Assembly (NCBI RefSeq): GCF_047948215.1
Contig: NC_134460.1
Span: 150,530,049-150,594,048 of the forward strand
Length of the DNA: 64,000 nucleotides
Direction: 5' to 3'
DNA from: Lycorma delicatula
Taxonomy: Eukaryota > Arthropoda > Insecta > Hemiptera > Fulgoridae
Below are positions 23,361 to 35,599 of the stretch, piece after piece (positions within the stretch are counted from its first letter, which is position 1; each line of letters begins with the position of its first letter). The notes below the pieces were generated by a model. That model made no database searches. It saw only the letters and a list, made by a program, of their open reading frames with translations, and was not told where the DNA came from. Made by a program: the position numbers and the translations under genes.

Positions 23361-24150
23361 ACTAATAAATATGATTGAAATATTGATATTTTTAACAATG
23401 TAAGTCCTTGTCTAAGTCTATGAATAAAATCGGGTACAAATTAAGTTTTTTTTCATTTTAATCCTCGCCTTCAGAAAGCAGTAGTTATATTTTTTTCCAC
23501 TTTCTTCATAATAGATCAAGTTGTATTTATTTAATTCAGTAAAGACATACTTTAGTATTTAATTCTCTAGTGAATTAGATTTTTCTGTTCATTTTTAGGT
23601 ACATTTTAGTAACCGTCACCAAAATTGTACCGTTATTAAAAATAATATATAAAATTAAACTGTTATTCATTCGTTTTTGAGGTATTCCTTTTGTTCGAAT
23701 AAAAATATTATAAATGTTACACTTGTCGATGACTAGCTCGCTTTATAATAATGGTAAAAATTTTGGCAGATCTTGTTTTATTCCTTAATAAATACCTAAC
23801 AACTTAGGCAGTTTCATTTCATTATTAAAATTTATATTAAAAATCTGAACAAAAACTAAAGAAAAAACCCGTTTTTGCCTACTCTATAAGCTGATACAAC
23901 ATTACTTTGGCGTTAAGCGCCCAAATTTTTATAATATACTTTATTAAATTTATATTAGTATTTTGTATTGTAACTTTTCTCTTTGTCTTCATCAAATTTT
24001 AACGTTTGAAGACGATCGGGTTTTCCAGTGAACACTTCAATCAAACCTATTTATACATAAAGATATAAATAAAGTACTTACATGGATATAGAAAGTTCAT
24101 ACATACAAACACACTCGCGCTGAACAAGACCACAGGTACAAGAGTTCACC
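23361..24150. other. AT-rich intergenic DNA
   Basis: Nothing recognised. Confidence 0.5.
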
Positions 24151-24154
24151 AAGG

Positions 24155-24600
24155 ACTAATGAAAAACAAAAAAAAAATCTACACCGTCATTACAAAATAG
24201 ACTAAGACAAACAAACGAATTAATTTCAATACATACTTTTTCAGTATATAGAAAGACGCTAATCACATATGTGATTCCACCCACCCAAACCGTGTATAAT
24301 TTCAATGTTAGTCTTTCTATCGAACCCCGTAGCTCTACACTATACGTCCAAATCGGTTTCATAATCACTGTACATATAAAAAGTTTTTTGAACAGCGACA
24401 AGTGTGGTGAATTCCTATCTAACAACCAATAAAGCTTCTTTTCGTAACCAATAAAGCTACAATTCGTGTTAAACTCTTTCCTTTTTTGTCTTGCGTGGTA
24501 CTTCCACGTCAAACAACATCAATTACGTGGAGTCTAAGGTACCATACGGGGTCAAAGTGTGGAATAAAAATATCGTCTAGGTGGACTCGGGGGTTTTTAT
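24155..24600 (-). pseudogene. Jockey-clade LINE fragment, reverse transcriptase C-terminal region
   Basis: The - strand reads TWKYHARQKRKEFNTNCS, then KKLYWLLDRNSPHLSLFKKL, FICTVIMKPIWTYSVELRGS, and weaker similarity beyond. KLYWLLGR...NKLLLYK and LKPIWTYGIQLWG are the hallmark residues just after the RT domain in Jockey elements. A degenerate YLGLHLDRRLTW-like stretch lies upstream (~24520-24560) in another frame. It is a short dead fragment, unrelated to LINE families P, Q and R. Confidence 0.75.
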
Positions 24601-25582
24601 TCACCATTTAGTTAACCGTACGTCGATCAAGTCTATATCGTTTGGAGCTTCGGTGATTATAGGATAAATTTCAGACTAATTATTTTCTCGTGAAAGTTAC
24701 TGTACATCGCCGGCATCGAAGCGAAATAGTTTCATAAGCTTATTTACTAATTACATCAATTCATCTACGATGTAAGATAATTGTTGTTTTTTTTAATTAA
24801 TATTCACGTTTTCTTACTCAGATTATTTAAACGAACAGACTAGATTTTTTTTTTTAATTATTAAATAAAAAATTGTTGTTCTGATAGGTACAGTTACTTA
24901 TAAATTATAGATATGTGCTACTCTGCGGATAAAAATAGGAACTGCCTCAGCATTTTCCTGGATGCATTACGGAAAACGATAAAATCTTTATCAGAACAGT
25001 ATCACAAAATACAGTCTTAAAATAACGGTTCTTGAATAAAACATTTATTTGTTTAAAAACGGGCCGATAACTTTTCAGCGGTGAACAACTAACCCGTTCA
25101 GTTAAAACCGCCTAGGAGGACGGTGAAAAATATTAATCGGGTAATTTTTGGAATCTTTTTGCGTGTTTCACATATGTTGATCCTTTTTTCACTTACGCAT
25201 TACGTTGATTTAAAAAACCCACAAAAAACTGTTAAAAAGTAGTTAAAAAAACAGTTGGTTAAAAGAAAAAAAACAAGTTGGGAATAATTAAGATAAACCT
25301 CGATCCATCTTGTGTGGTTCTAGGACTGAAGCGTATTATTAAGTTGTTAAAGTTATTGGAAAAATTATAGCCCGTCAATTATAATTTTGTTGTATAAAAA
25401 AAAAATTAGAAAATGTGATGAACTTTTATCAACATTTGGGGAAAAATTTGTAAAAAAAAATTCCCCAAAATTTATGTACAGATATTTTCGGAGCTTTTGC
25501 AGTGGTGATGAAAGCTTTTTTTAGCGTTTATTTCCGGTAATTAGGAAAGTGGTTTTTGTATTTATCAGTTAATACTACGTTA
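24601..25582. other. AT-rich intergenic DNA
   Basis: Nothing recognised. Confidence 0.5.
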
Positions 25583-25864
25583 ACCCACCGGGTTGGTGTA
25601 GGTGAACGCGTCTTCCCAAATCAGCTGATTTGGAAGTCGGAAAGTTGCAACGTTCAAGTCCTAGTAAAAGCAGTTACTTTTATACGGATTTATTTGATTA
25701 CTAGATCGTGGATACCGGTGTTTTTTGGTGGTTGGGTTTCAATTAACCACTCATCTCAGGAATAGTCGACCTGAGACTGTACTACACTTCATTTACACTC
25801 AAAAGTAAACCTCTGAAGTAATACCTGAACGGTAATTCCCGGAGGCTAAACGGGGTAAAAGAAA
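25583..25864 (+). mobile_element. tRNA-derived SINE, family A, copy 4
   Basis: It begins TAACCCACCGGGTTGGTGTA, contains box B GTTCAAGTCC and the ATCGTGGATACCGGTGTT body, and ends after GGAGGCTAAACGGGGT with A-rich sequence. Box A has lost two bases (GGTGTAGGTGAACGC against GGTCTAGTGGTGAACGC), so transcription from this copy is doubtful. The only candidate target duplication is 6 bp (ACGTTA at 25577-25582 and 25865-25870), so the ends are less certain than in copies 1 and 2. Confidence 0.88.
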
Positions 25865-26459
25865 ACGTTAGTACTGCATTAAAGCGAGACTGAATTTATA
25901 TCGATATAAGTTAAATAAACTTGAAATAGTGATGAATATTTGTTTACAAAGAAAGTTTCGTATCGGACACTGACAATCTTGAATAAATCGTTAATTTTAA
26001 TAAAACATGTCCAAGATAAAGAAAACTCGTGATAAATATATATTTTTTTGGTTTATTTATTGATTCAGAAGTTTTAACGAGTTGCATTTGCCACCTAGTG
26101 TACGGCATATGTATCCCGAATTTTGAAAAATTTCACGTTTCAATCTCAATGACGGAAATTATTTTACAATTTTTTGTTTTACTTTCCCGTCTAGATAGCA
26201 CTATAGAATATGTATAGCTTTACAAAGAGAAGTATTGTATTCGGTCCAATTTGGGCATATGCGGGATCAGATTACTTTTACATACGAGGCATTATAGCCA
26301 TTAAATTTTCAACTTATAAGGTGAGGCTGTAGAGCAAGGTCACCTTCAGTATTTTGAGATTTCGCCTATTTAAGGTCATATTTTTCATAGGCGCATTTGT
26401 TAACGATTAAAAATAAGAATATTTATAAAAAAAGATTATTAAAAAATCGCATCCCCACC
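25865..26459. other. Intergenic DNA
   Basis: Nothing recognised. Confidence 0.45.
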
Positions 26460-26565
26460 CCAAAAGTGTAAAAACGTAACTCTGGCTGGTCTCGAACTCT
26501 ATCGACCAGTCGACTCGGTAACTGGTGCGTTAAGCCTCGCGGCTACACCGGTCTGCCCAATGTAC
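26460..26565 (-). repeat. tRNA-like sequence (SINE head C or tRNA pseudogene)
   Basis: On the - strand, GGTGTAGCCGCGAGGCTTAA resembles a box A region and GAGTTCGAGACC is a good box B, with a long-variable-arm spacing as in Leu or Ser tRNAs. The 5' end (GGCAGAC) and 3' end do not pair as an acceptor stem, so this is not a working tRNA gene. A SINE of a third family is the simplest reading. Only one copy is present here. Confidence 0.5.
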
Positions 26566-28633
26566 AAGAGAAATTTGTTCTTTGTTCTATATAAATTATG
26601 AAATTACATTAGTTTATTTAGTGCCGACCGTTACCGCTAGTATCCCTACATCCGAGCGAGTTAAATACGGTATGCGCGCGCGCTTTATTTAGAACCATTG
26701 AATTAAAAAAAACTAAAAAATATATTTAAATAAAATGATTAATAAATTTAAATTAAGCTGTGTGTGTAAGCCGTGCATCAGAAACAATTGTATTATCAGA
26801 TATTTTACATACTTTAAAAATAGTTTGTTAGAATTTTTGTATTTTTTTGTGACTAATTTATGTACTTTGTGCATAAATTAATTAATTAATTGTGCATAAA
26901 AATGGTTATCTTAGAAAGAAAGTGTTGCATTATATTACTTTATGTTTATAAATAAAGAATATTCGAGACAAAAGGAAAAAAAGAATAGAGAAAGATTAAC
27001 ATATTCTTTAAATCCTTTAACTGTATGAAAGTTAGATCGTCAAAGGTAATCATCAAAAGCAAAGAGGATGTAATACAGAAAAGAATTATGATCTAAGTAC
27101 TGATATTGTTTGTTAAGTACACGTACTCGTTTATTTGTTGCGGTTAGAAAATTAAAGTCGAACGTTAGTGAATCATACCTCGTAAATCTGATTATTATTT
27201 CTCCGAATACGATACGTTTTCGGGTATTAATAATAGTGTACTGCAATATATTTTGATTTTATCTTAATTAGAAAAGTTTTAGGTTCTAAACAAAGTTAGT
27301 ACAGTTTCAGTTAGCGATTTCATCAAGAAAATCTTCTTGTAATCTACTTGTTATAAATATATTAGGCGATTCATTATTCATTATTTGGTTGTAAGCGTAC
27401 CGTAATTGAGAATCTCCTCTGTCTTCCAGATAATACAATTATCGCTAGTTAGAGATGATATGTCTATCGTGACTCTTATAATTTAATTAAAAAAAGAAGT
27501 TTCCAAATTGTTCGGTTTATTTATTTGTTATCGTAAAATTATAATGATGTTTTTAATTTATCAAAAAAGAAATTATAACGATTAATTTGGTATCCGGCCA
27601 AAAACGGCAACGGACAACGGTTGCATTCGTAATTCACGTATCGTTAACCGCATTACTCAACCGATTTTATGTTTGTTTAGTTTTAACGCCTAAAGTAAAC
27701 CGACTGTATATACTACAGTATATTGCTTTTTATATTTTGAATTTGCGTCAAAAGAAACTTTTGCATTCCGTGCCAAATGCATTTCATTTCGACTAAGCGA
27801 CTAGCCCCTCATCTTTCTTGCAGGACTGTTACACATTTTTTAACGCTTTAAAATCTTTTTATTGTAAATTAAATTATCTAATTAAAAAATTATTTTTATG
27901 TCGTCTTTTTATGTTACAATGCGGTTTGTATGTTATAATTTTTAGAGAACAAAAATATTCTAACCGTTTATCGCTCTATTTAAAATAGATAATTTTCCAC
28001 TCGCTGTTACGGTAATTGATTTTTAAATATAGGAAAATCGAGTTCAAAAGTGCAAAATGCAAATTATCTTTTTTATCACCTGCTGCTAGATGTATAACAA
28101 AAGTAAATACTGCATAGATAATTTGCATAAAGATGTTAACGAAGTTCTTTCATAAATAAAGTAAAAATACTTCGTTGCACTATAATGTAAATTTCTTTAC
28201 GTCGTAACGCAAATCGTTGCCATCGCTACTTTATTTCTTAAATAACACAAATGTTTCCTTTTTCACCCCTCATCCATTAATCCAATATTTCACTAGTCTA
28301 CTCTCTTTTTTTAAACGTAAAAATATCATTCCTGAATACTTCATGACCTAAATAATATAGTGCATTGATGTACTGCATTAAATTTTGTTTTAAACTATCG
28401 GTTTTTTAAAATACTAAAACTTTTTGTTTTTAAAATAAAAGCAAGCGGTAATTTTAAAATAATGTGTGAAAGGACGAAAAGCTTTTTTTTGTGTTTTTTA
28501 TATACTGCGGTAAATCCGTCAAACAGTTGCATAATTTTCTCAGGCTTTGCCGAATTTATGCAACCGGCAAAGCCTTCGACAGACTGTTTGTAAAGAATTA
28601 AATTTAAAAAAAATAATAATTCTACTCTTTCAG
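26566..28633. other. AT-rich intergenic DNA
   Basis: About 2 kb with no feature recognised. Confidence 0.5.
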
Positions 28634-28875
28634 AAAAATATTTGAGATACGTGATCCGTGGTGGTCGTATCTTTCAAGTCGCATTTCCAGACCGACTTAC
28701 GTTCTATGTACGCGCTGTAAGTTTTTCTTCTATTTCCGTCGAAATGTTTAATTTTGATATCGACTACGAGAAATTCGTTTTTTTTTTCTTTCGCCACTCA
28801 CGAATTCAGGATTCTGTTACATCAAATTGTCTGCCTTTAGAGCGATTTCCATGCTCCTTTGTGGAGCAAAAACAG
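28634..28875 (+). other. Weak candidate pair of small exons, function unknown
   Basis: Two short open stretches are bounded by canonical splice sites. Stretch 1 (28634-28716) follows a T-rich tract ending TTTCAG and is followed by GTAAGT; it reads RGGRIFQVAFPDRLTFYVRA. Stretch 2 (28810-28875) follows ATTCAG and precedes GTAAAT; it reads DSVTSNCLPLERFPCSFVEQ. The first ends and the second begins on a codon boundary, so they could be joined in frame. I do not recognise either. Chance is a serious alternative in a window this long. Confidence 0.18.
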
Positions 28876-29436
28876 GTAAATTTTCTGTATCGGTGAATGA
28901 ACGCAGTTTTTTTCACTTATATTCTGTAGTTCTAAAAAAAACACGCGTAATCTTTATATACTGAACAGTGGTTGTCCCAAAGAAAACTAACCGTAAAATG
29001 ACCACAAAATTATCAATAAAATGTTTTTGTTTGAAATAATTACCTATGTGTATGAAAAATTCAGGGCAACTTCGATAAATCTGGCGCCACGTCTTTGGTA
29101 AGATACCGGTAATTACTCGTAGCCAAGTTTCTATCTGAATCATTGTATTTCACCGCATGTAGGTTCGTAGTCAAAACAAAACGATCCGATTTTGTTCGGC
29201 TTAATTAACGATTGAATTTAATCAAGATTAAAAAAAAGATTAAAATCAAGATTGAATTTTTAAAGATTAATTGATACGGCTTGATATACACTCTGCTATC
29301 AGTAATCCGACACTTTTCGTCTAACTGCCGGGGCAATCGTATAATGCCACTATTTTTACTTCCGACTTTTATGCGCTCCGTCAGAACTGATTAAACAGAG
29401 AGACGCCTCGGCTAAGCAGTGAATATGACGTTTTAA
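28876..29436. other. Intergenic, CpG-rich DNA
   Basis: No gene recognised. CpG dinucleotides are frequent here (about 29 in 29101-29570 by hand count). Confidence 0.45.
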
Positions 29437-29976
29437 GTGAGTAGGTAGGCCGTAGTTACGTGAATACTCTTGTATAATACGGCTTGTTCATTACCGGAGT
29501 CTGCAGACGGCATTAAACTTCTTACAGTAACTTACTACACGTCTCAGTGTCGAACGATCGTTTGCCGTGTTTATTTGTCATATTAGTTTTAACCTGTCTA
29601 GCTTTCCATACCTTGAAGCGTCCAGTTTTCCGTATCTTAAACGGTTTCTGAACTTCGTTATTTTAGTTTTAAAGATGTCGAAACCACAAAAAAATAAGCA
29701 CATCGCGGTAAGTTTATTTCAAAAAACCAGAAATTTTTTTCGATTTCCCAGCTCAAAAACCATAAGAAACGATTGAATTTGCCCCTTAATTGACCTTCCC
29801 AGAATTTCAGAAAGCCTTAATTTACCCGGAGGAACTGAAACTCGGGCGAAATCTTTCACTCTGTATAACTCGCTAACGAAGCGTTTTCGGACCTATGTTT
29901 ATATGAACTTTTTTTCTTATTTTTAGCCTCTAGAATGAGTTGTCAAAGTATTTCCCTATCCTCCTGAATCACCCGG
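29437..29976. repeat. Probable DNA-transposon-related repeat; right terminus visible
   Basis: The block ends CTGAATCACCCGG followed by TA. This is the inverted form of the CCGGGTGATTCA terminus seen at 240 and 10824, so 29976 is probably a transposon right end. A matching left end was not found, and the interior shows no transposase. Confidence 0.35.
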
Positions 29977-30999
29977 TATATCGCACAGATAGTTTTTTTA
30001 ACCGTCATTCGGAGAAAATGTACGCGTTTTACACGGAGTGTGTACGTTAGTGTCATTTAGTAATTATGTCGATCAGAAACCAAAATTATTTCGGTAGTTG
30101 GTTTTTGTTTAATGCAATACACACCGAAAGTAAACTTTTTATATTGATTCATACAAAACGTTTTCTTAGTTTGATATTTTTAATACGTAAATAATATACT
30201 ATAAAAATTGTCGGTAACGTATTTAGTATCTAAATATTTTTCTCATGACGCCATAAACTAACTTTTATTTCTTTTTTTTAATGTCTGTTGCTACTATGAC
30301 CTACCCGACCTTGAATAAATAGTAATAAACAAGAATAACAGATTATAAAATTTAACTGTGTTACACCAAGGTATGTATCCTTATGCAGTTAATTTAAACA
30401 ACTATCTACCTATTACATATTATTCAACTGCAAACACCTTGGTAGTTGTATCTTGTTTGTTGCACTTGATTTTTCTTTTATCCTTATAATAGTCATTAAT
30501 ATAATTTTTTTATACTTTGCGAAATTATAATTATTTCCTAGATATTTAGCCATTATTTTTTATTTTACGACTACAAATTAAATTTTAGACGAACATTATT
30601 ATTTAATAATCCTCTCCTAAGTTAGTGTTTTCATTTTTTATTATTGCAATTTTACTTTAACTGACATTGTTAATAAATAAAAAAAAACATAACGTATACA
30701 AAACGTAGACTTCAGTTTTATTAATCATTGTAAATTTTTTTCCTTCATAATACATTCAAATATTTGATACTTCGTTTTATATCTACCCCTTTTTCGTTTT
30801 TTTTTCACATAAAAATGACTTAATATAACATATTTTAAAATGATTGATGAATAAAACTTTGAGAAATACTGTAGTAATAACTCGGTAGAAATAACTCTAC
30901 AGTACATTAAAGAAAACACACTAACATGCTGTTTTATACCGGTCGTTTTAAACATTCTCCATATTAACATATTTTACAATATTAGATATTGCTTGTAAT
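29977..30999. other. AT-rich intergenic DNA
   Basis: Nothing recognised. Confidence 0.5.
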
Positions 31000-31190
31000 T
31001 ATAAATATCTAACCAAACTTAATCTACGCTCGCTTCGTTCGCTAACCTTGACTAATTAACAGTAATGATTTGATTATTTATATAATCAGTAATTGCAATA
31101 ATTACCGAATTTATTATTTAAATCAAAACAGTACTGTCAATTAGTCAATGTTAGTCAGTGTAGGCTAAGTTTGGCTAGATTATATTTATA
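31000..31190. mobile_element. Foldback MITE-like element (~190 bp)
   Basis: The left half (ATAAATATCTAACCAAACTT, then CTAACCTTGACTAATT) is repeated inverted in the right half, so the arms pair over about 65 bp with mismatches around an AT-rich loop. The same arm sequence (CCAAACTTAACCTACACTTG on the - strand) is next to the end of the Tigger transposase at ~44275-44335. It may be a non-autonomous relative of that element. A truncated SINE is inserted at its right edge. Confidence 0.6.
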
Positions 31191-31352
31191 CTATATCGTG
31201 GATACCGGTGTTCTTTGGTGGTTAGGTTTCAATTAACCACAAATCTCAGGAACGGTCGACTTGAGACTGTATAAGACTACACCTCATTTACATTCATACG
31301 TATCATCCTCTGAAGTAATTCCTTACCACGGTTCTGGAGGCTAAACAGAAAA
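31191..31352 (+). mobile_element. tRNA-derived SINE, family A, copy 5, 5'-truncated
   Basis: It starts inside the body (ATCGTGGATACCGGTGTTC) and lacks the tRNA head, then continues to GGAGGCTAAACAGAAAA. A perfect 14-bp target duplication (AGATTATATTTATA) flanks it at 31177-31190 and 31353-31366. The left copy is the right arm of the MITE, so the SINE inserted after the MITE did. Confidence 0.92.
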
Positions 31353-31734
31353 AGATTATATTTATAATTTCTCTGCAAATACCCATTGATTTCGAAGAGT
31401 GCTGGCTCTTATACTTGGTTTTGAAAACAATTACCCGTCATTCGTGAACCGCCTACCTTTTTTGGGTTTTTTAATAAATTATCAATACATACATCTCTCC
31501 CAGGTGCATTTTTCAATCCGTTTTTCTTTCACTTGACATTAACCTAAGCTTGACATTAATGTAAATGATTTGTCTGTAAAACTCCAGATTAGATCGGTTT
31601 TGAGCGAGTGGATGTATTCTTTTTATATAAAAAAGTGCATCGCATAAAAGATCTGCAATATTTCTATGGAAATTGCCAGTGCGAGGCTGTAACCGTAAAG
31701 AAGTCGTCCTTTGCTCTTTGCGTCTGGAACGTAC
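31353..31734. other. Intergenic DNA
   Basis: Apart from the SINE target copy (31353-31366), nothing is recognised. Confidence 0.45.
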
Positions 31735-31831
31735 CTAATTAACGCATGAGCTGGTGATGAACCGATATATTTCCTAGATTGCGTCACGTAATGGTTTCTC
31801 ACGGTCCTCTCGATTGCGTACGATATACGGT
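31735..31831 (-). other. Weak candidate exon of unknown gene
   Basis: On the - strand a pyrimidine-rich TTCCCCTCAG precedes a 97-base open stretch that ends at AG|GTACGT, a good donor. It reads DRISYAIERTVRNHYVTQSR and KYIGSSPAHALIR. The frame stays open past both edges, so splicing is not required to explain it. CpG is frequent and the residue mix looks protein-like, but I do not recognise it and have no partner exon. Confidence 0.22.
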
Positions 31832-32389
31832 CTGAGGGGAACATTCAAAGTACAGCATGAAATCGGTGGCACAATTATAGCGTAATAAATTTACATGGCC
31901 GAAATTGACAAATTATTTCAAGTTTTAATTATAAGAATTTCCTGGAAACGAGCATGTGTTGTAGTTGTTACTACATATATCTCCAGTTTGGATGTATGCC
32001 CTTTACGCTCCAACTGAATGTATAATTATATTATATTATATATAATATATTATGTAATGTATATATATAATCATGATATGTATAATTATATTCTTCTCAC
32101 TTTTTGTCGGTTTGAGGAATCGCAATAACATTTGGTAAATAAATTTATGCCGACTTTGTTTAATAAATAAAAAAATGACTGTGTAAACACTTTAAAAAAT
32201 TATAGTTAATATATAAAAAGTTATTTAAAGGAATCCGTTTTAGATATGGTTTTATTTTTTATCTTAAGTTATTGAGGCTATCGCTGACTTATGTCATGAA
32301 CTGTGTGTTTCAAAGGATATTTGTAATCCTACTTTGGCTGCTTGTCTTTAAAATTCTGCGATTTGTTTTTATACATTTTCAAGCGAGTC
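31832..32389. other. AT-rich intergenic DNA
   Basis: It contains dense TATA/TAATTATAT runs near 32022-32090 and nothing else recognised. Confidence 0.5.
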
Positions 32390-33230
32390 TGTAATTAATA
32401 TATTGAAGCTAGGAGATCCACCGTGAGCTTATTTAAGTTCCTTCTAAGTTTTATGCTCTGGTATTTATGAATTTTCTCCATTCTCTAACAGTCTTCTTTA
32501 ATGAAAAATTGAAAAGGAGGGCGATAAACCATCTCTTTGACTTATATCTGATGTTATTTAAAAATTTTCCGCGAGTTCCCCTATAAATCTTACCTTAGAT
32601 GATGTGTTTGTTAAGAGCTTTAATTATTTCAATTGTTTTATTGCCTAGTCCCGATTCAGTTAGAGCGTTTCTATCGATTAAATCGTACGCCTTTTTAAAA
32701 TCTACAATAGTCACCGCATATTTTAAGCGCCCGATTTTTCTAATTTCTAAGATTTTTTTACGTTTGTAATTTGTTGTGCAGAGGACCTACCTTCCTAATC
32801 CTTGTTGATACTCTCCTAATTGTGGGTTGACCACATTTTCAGATCGGTTTTAGAATGCTTTGATTATACGTCACTGGTAAGAGGGATCTCTGTAGCTTAC
32901 TAGAATATGTTTTGTCTCTTTGTATTCAGCGGATTTATTAATTCAGGTGTCCATCTTGATGGAAGAATGTTTGTTTGCCAGATTTCTTGGATTATTCCTG
33001 TCGGATACTTAATCACGTTCTCACTAGAGGGTTTCCATATCTCTGCAGTTACGCTGTCTTCTCCAAACGTTTTGTTTTAAGTTGCTTTATGGTATTTTTA
33101 ATTTCTTCAAAAGTTAGTGACTTTGTATTTGCTTGACTTGGAATGGTGTTTTACAAATTTAAGTTTTCTTATGGAAGGTCGCAGTCGTATAGTTTTTTGA
33201 AGTATTCTGCAATTTTCTGTGTTAAATGCA
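32390..33230 (-). pseudogene. LINE family P, central reverse transcriptase region, heavily decayed
   Basis: On the - strand, short readable pieces in all frames follow the order of the family P reverse transcriptase. They are EYFKKLYDCDLP-like (~33200), FEEIKNTIKQL, a YKILSK-like stretch, VVTIVDFKKAYDL-like residues (compare FVDFRKAYDSVDR at ~61690) and the region leading to the GDGLSP motif. Many stops and frameshifts are present. Together with the copies at 3165, 21735 and 61340, it shows family P was abundant. Confidence 0.65.
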
Positions 33231-33367
33231 GATTGAGTGTTTCTTGATTTTTAAAATGTAAACTTGATGGTGAGTATTAGTTTTGAATGTTAAGTAAAAG
33301 TTTCTTGTATTGTTCTTGATGAAGTCCGATTCTATTGAATTATGATGCTCAGTGTCTCTCCATAAAA
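33231..33367. other. Intergenic DNA
   Basis: Nothing recognised. Confidence 0.4.
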
Positions 33368-33720
33368 AATCCGATGCGAACATCACATGACTTTCTTGTA
33401 CACCTATTAAATTACATATACACATTTTAAAAAAAATGAAAAGTATATAAAATTTTAATACGATTCTAAATTATAATTTTCAATTAATATTAAATAATCA
33501 GATGTTTCACTTAATCTGATGTGGACTACATATGACTTCCTTGTACGCTTACTAAATTACATATATTCGTTTTTAAAGTACATAAAATTTTATTTCACTA
33601 ATAACTTCTTCTTCTTACAATCAAAAGTTAATAATTATTAATAAATCAATATATTTAAATTAAAAAAAATAAAATGAAGTCGCATCGAACCGATATGCCT
33701 TCCCCTTGTAAGATCCAAAT
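33368..33720. repeat. Short tandem array of ~145-bp units
   Basis: Three imperfect units start at about 33368, 33513 and 33668. The shared core is AATCYGATG, then ACTTYCTTGTACRC, then AAATTACATATA, followed by AAAGTATATAAAATTTTA-like sequence in the first two. The third unit keeps only its start. It lies at the edge of the 33721-34110 repeat and may be its subterminal tandem region. Confidence 0.5.
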
Positions 33721-34115
33721 ATTTCATTAATTAAAATTTTATTTGGTTATAACTCTGGAACCAATGGAAATAAGTACCACTTATGATATATCGTTGAAAA
33801 GCTGTCAATGAGGTTTGATTACTACAGTTAAGAAAAGGTCCAAAATCCAATTTTCTTTTGGTTTTTGGTCTTTTTTGGACACTTTTGGTCCAGTCGATTG
33901 AAATTAAAGAGGAGGTGCACAACTAGGTGTTATAACAGTCCTAAATCAAAAATTTTAACAGTCCACGACTAATCGTTTTTCGAGATACAAACGTCACGCC
34001 GAAACTAGTCAAAATGAATTCAGGGATGGTAAAAATGGATATTTCCGTTGAAATCTGAAAACAAACATTTTTGGCGATCGCAATACTTACTTTAATTCGT
34101 ACAATGAAGTAAAAA
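33721..34115. repeat. Unclassified interspersed repeat ending in the ACTTCGTAC-type terminus
   Basis: This ~390-bp block is denser in CpG than its flanks. It ends TTACTTTAATTCGTACAATG followed by AAGTAAA, like the terminus at window positions 1-30. The frames inside are short and unrecognised. It is probably the end of a DNA transposon. Confidence 0.4.
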
Positions 34116-34515
34116 TAATGGTGCGTGGGTTTGTTGTATGCGCTCACATTTTTATTTTAACTGCTATTAGCGCAGAGCGGACCAATGGCGGCTGTGCACA
34201 GGCGCATTAACGAACGATTCATTCGTTCGAACGATTTTTCTATAATTATACTGTGTTTTGGGTATAGAGAAGGAAAACATGGGGTTAAAGCTGTGTTAAA
34301 AAATCACAACTCAAGAAACAACTAAAAATGTTCGTGATTTTGAAGCTTTTCGTTGTAATAAAAGTTTTTGTTGTTTTTAGTACGCTAAATTCGTGATCGT
34401 TATTTAGTAACGCGTTGGCTAAAACTTTTATGTTTGGCAATAAAATCATGTGTAATGAAACATTAACCATGTAACATTTTCGCGGCGAGCCGTGGGCCCG
34501 CCTTTTTCCTAGTAA
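34116..34515 (+). repeat. Interspersed repeat R2, copy 2 (uninterrupted)
   Basis: From GGTGCGTGGGTTTG to GTGGGCCCGCCTTTTTCC, it aligns with 22675-23360 without the SINE. The internal GATTCATTCGTTCGAACGAT stretch has a short palindrome. On the reverse strand it matches 45325-45545 upstream of a Tigger transposase. The small - strand frames here are spurious. Confidence 0.75.
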
Positions 34516-35599
34516 AGATAAATTTATATCTTTATACATGTTGTTTATACTATTTTTATTTATCAAAAGGATTTAAAATATAACTTGATTTTTAAATATA
34601 CACTTCTGGTAGAACCTATTAATTTAGAAAACTTATTTTGTGCCAGTGATTTATATTATATGTCACGTGCAAATTAATAAACCGAAAGAGTTTTTTCTTT
34701 GAATGTTATATAATTTTAATTGTTGGACTATACAGTTTTTATTGCAATAACAAGTTAGCTTGTTTCGAAAAGCAACAAGTTAGCTTCTCACATTTTAATG
34801 CTTACTGTAGGTTTAACATCTACTGAATATATACGATGAACGTTAAAAAGCAATGTTTAGAATATTTTATTGTAGTCGTATAATGAAGGGTGTTTTTTAA
34901 TATTACTTAAAATAAGTATCTTCATATTAATTTAAATAAATGTTACTAGCGATTTTACCTTTGAAAAAATAAGAGCGATAAATATTTTTAACGTTGTTGA
35001 ACCCATCAAATACAAATCTAAAAACCGTAGTTCATTGAAGAGCCTTGTTTATCTGTTTATTTATACGAATGGCTATCGTTAGTGGTTTAGCGATTTCCTT
35101 TTGAGTTAAAAAAAAAATTATGGTACATTGCACTTTAGCTTCAAGCCTATCGGTAAAACTTTTAAAAGAGTTGAGTATTCTGAACGTAAGATATAATTTC
35201 TTTACTTAGGGGCCTGCCTATAAAATCAGAAATCTTTTACTGCGAAACACTTTCGGTTGTTTATCTTAAGTGAAATTTCTTCTTTTTACAACGCTTTTAA
35301 TTTTTATTTTCTAATAAAAAAATAAACTATTAAGCTATAAAAATAGAATATGATAAAAAAACTTCCTTTAATCTTCAATAACTATATATTTATGGTCCAA
35401 TCGAAGAAAAAAGGATAGAGAGAGAGAGCGTGAGTCACTTTTTCACTCGCACGAACGCAATCACAGTTTGTAAATTTTTATACAATATTTATTATACTAG
35501 TAATGGTCAAACATTAACATTGGTCTTATTTTATTCATTATATAAATTTGTCTTTAAAACATCGAGTAAACTAGAGAAAAGTACATTTTTGACGTTTTG
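34516..35599. other. AT-rich intergenic DNA
   Basis: Nothing recognised. Confidence 0.5.

Noticed and set aside
26460..26565. Functional tRNA gene
   Set aside because: The ends do not form an acceptor stem, although box B is good; treated as a SINE head or pseudogene.
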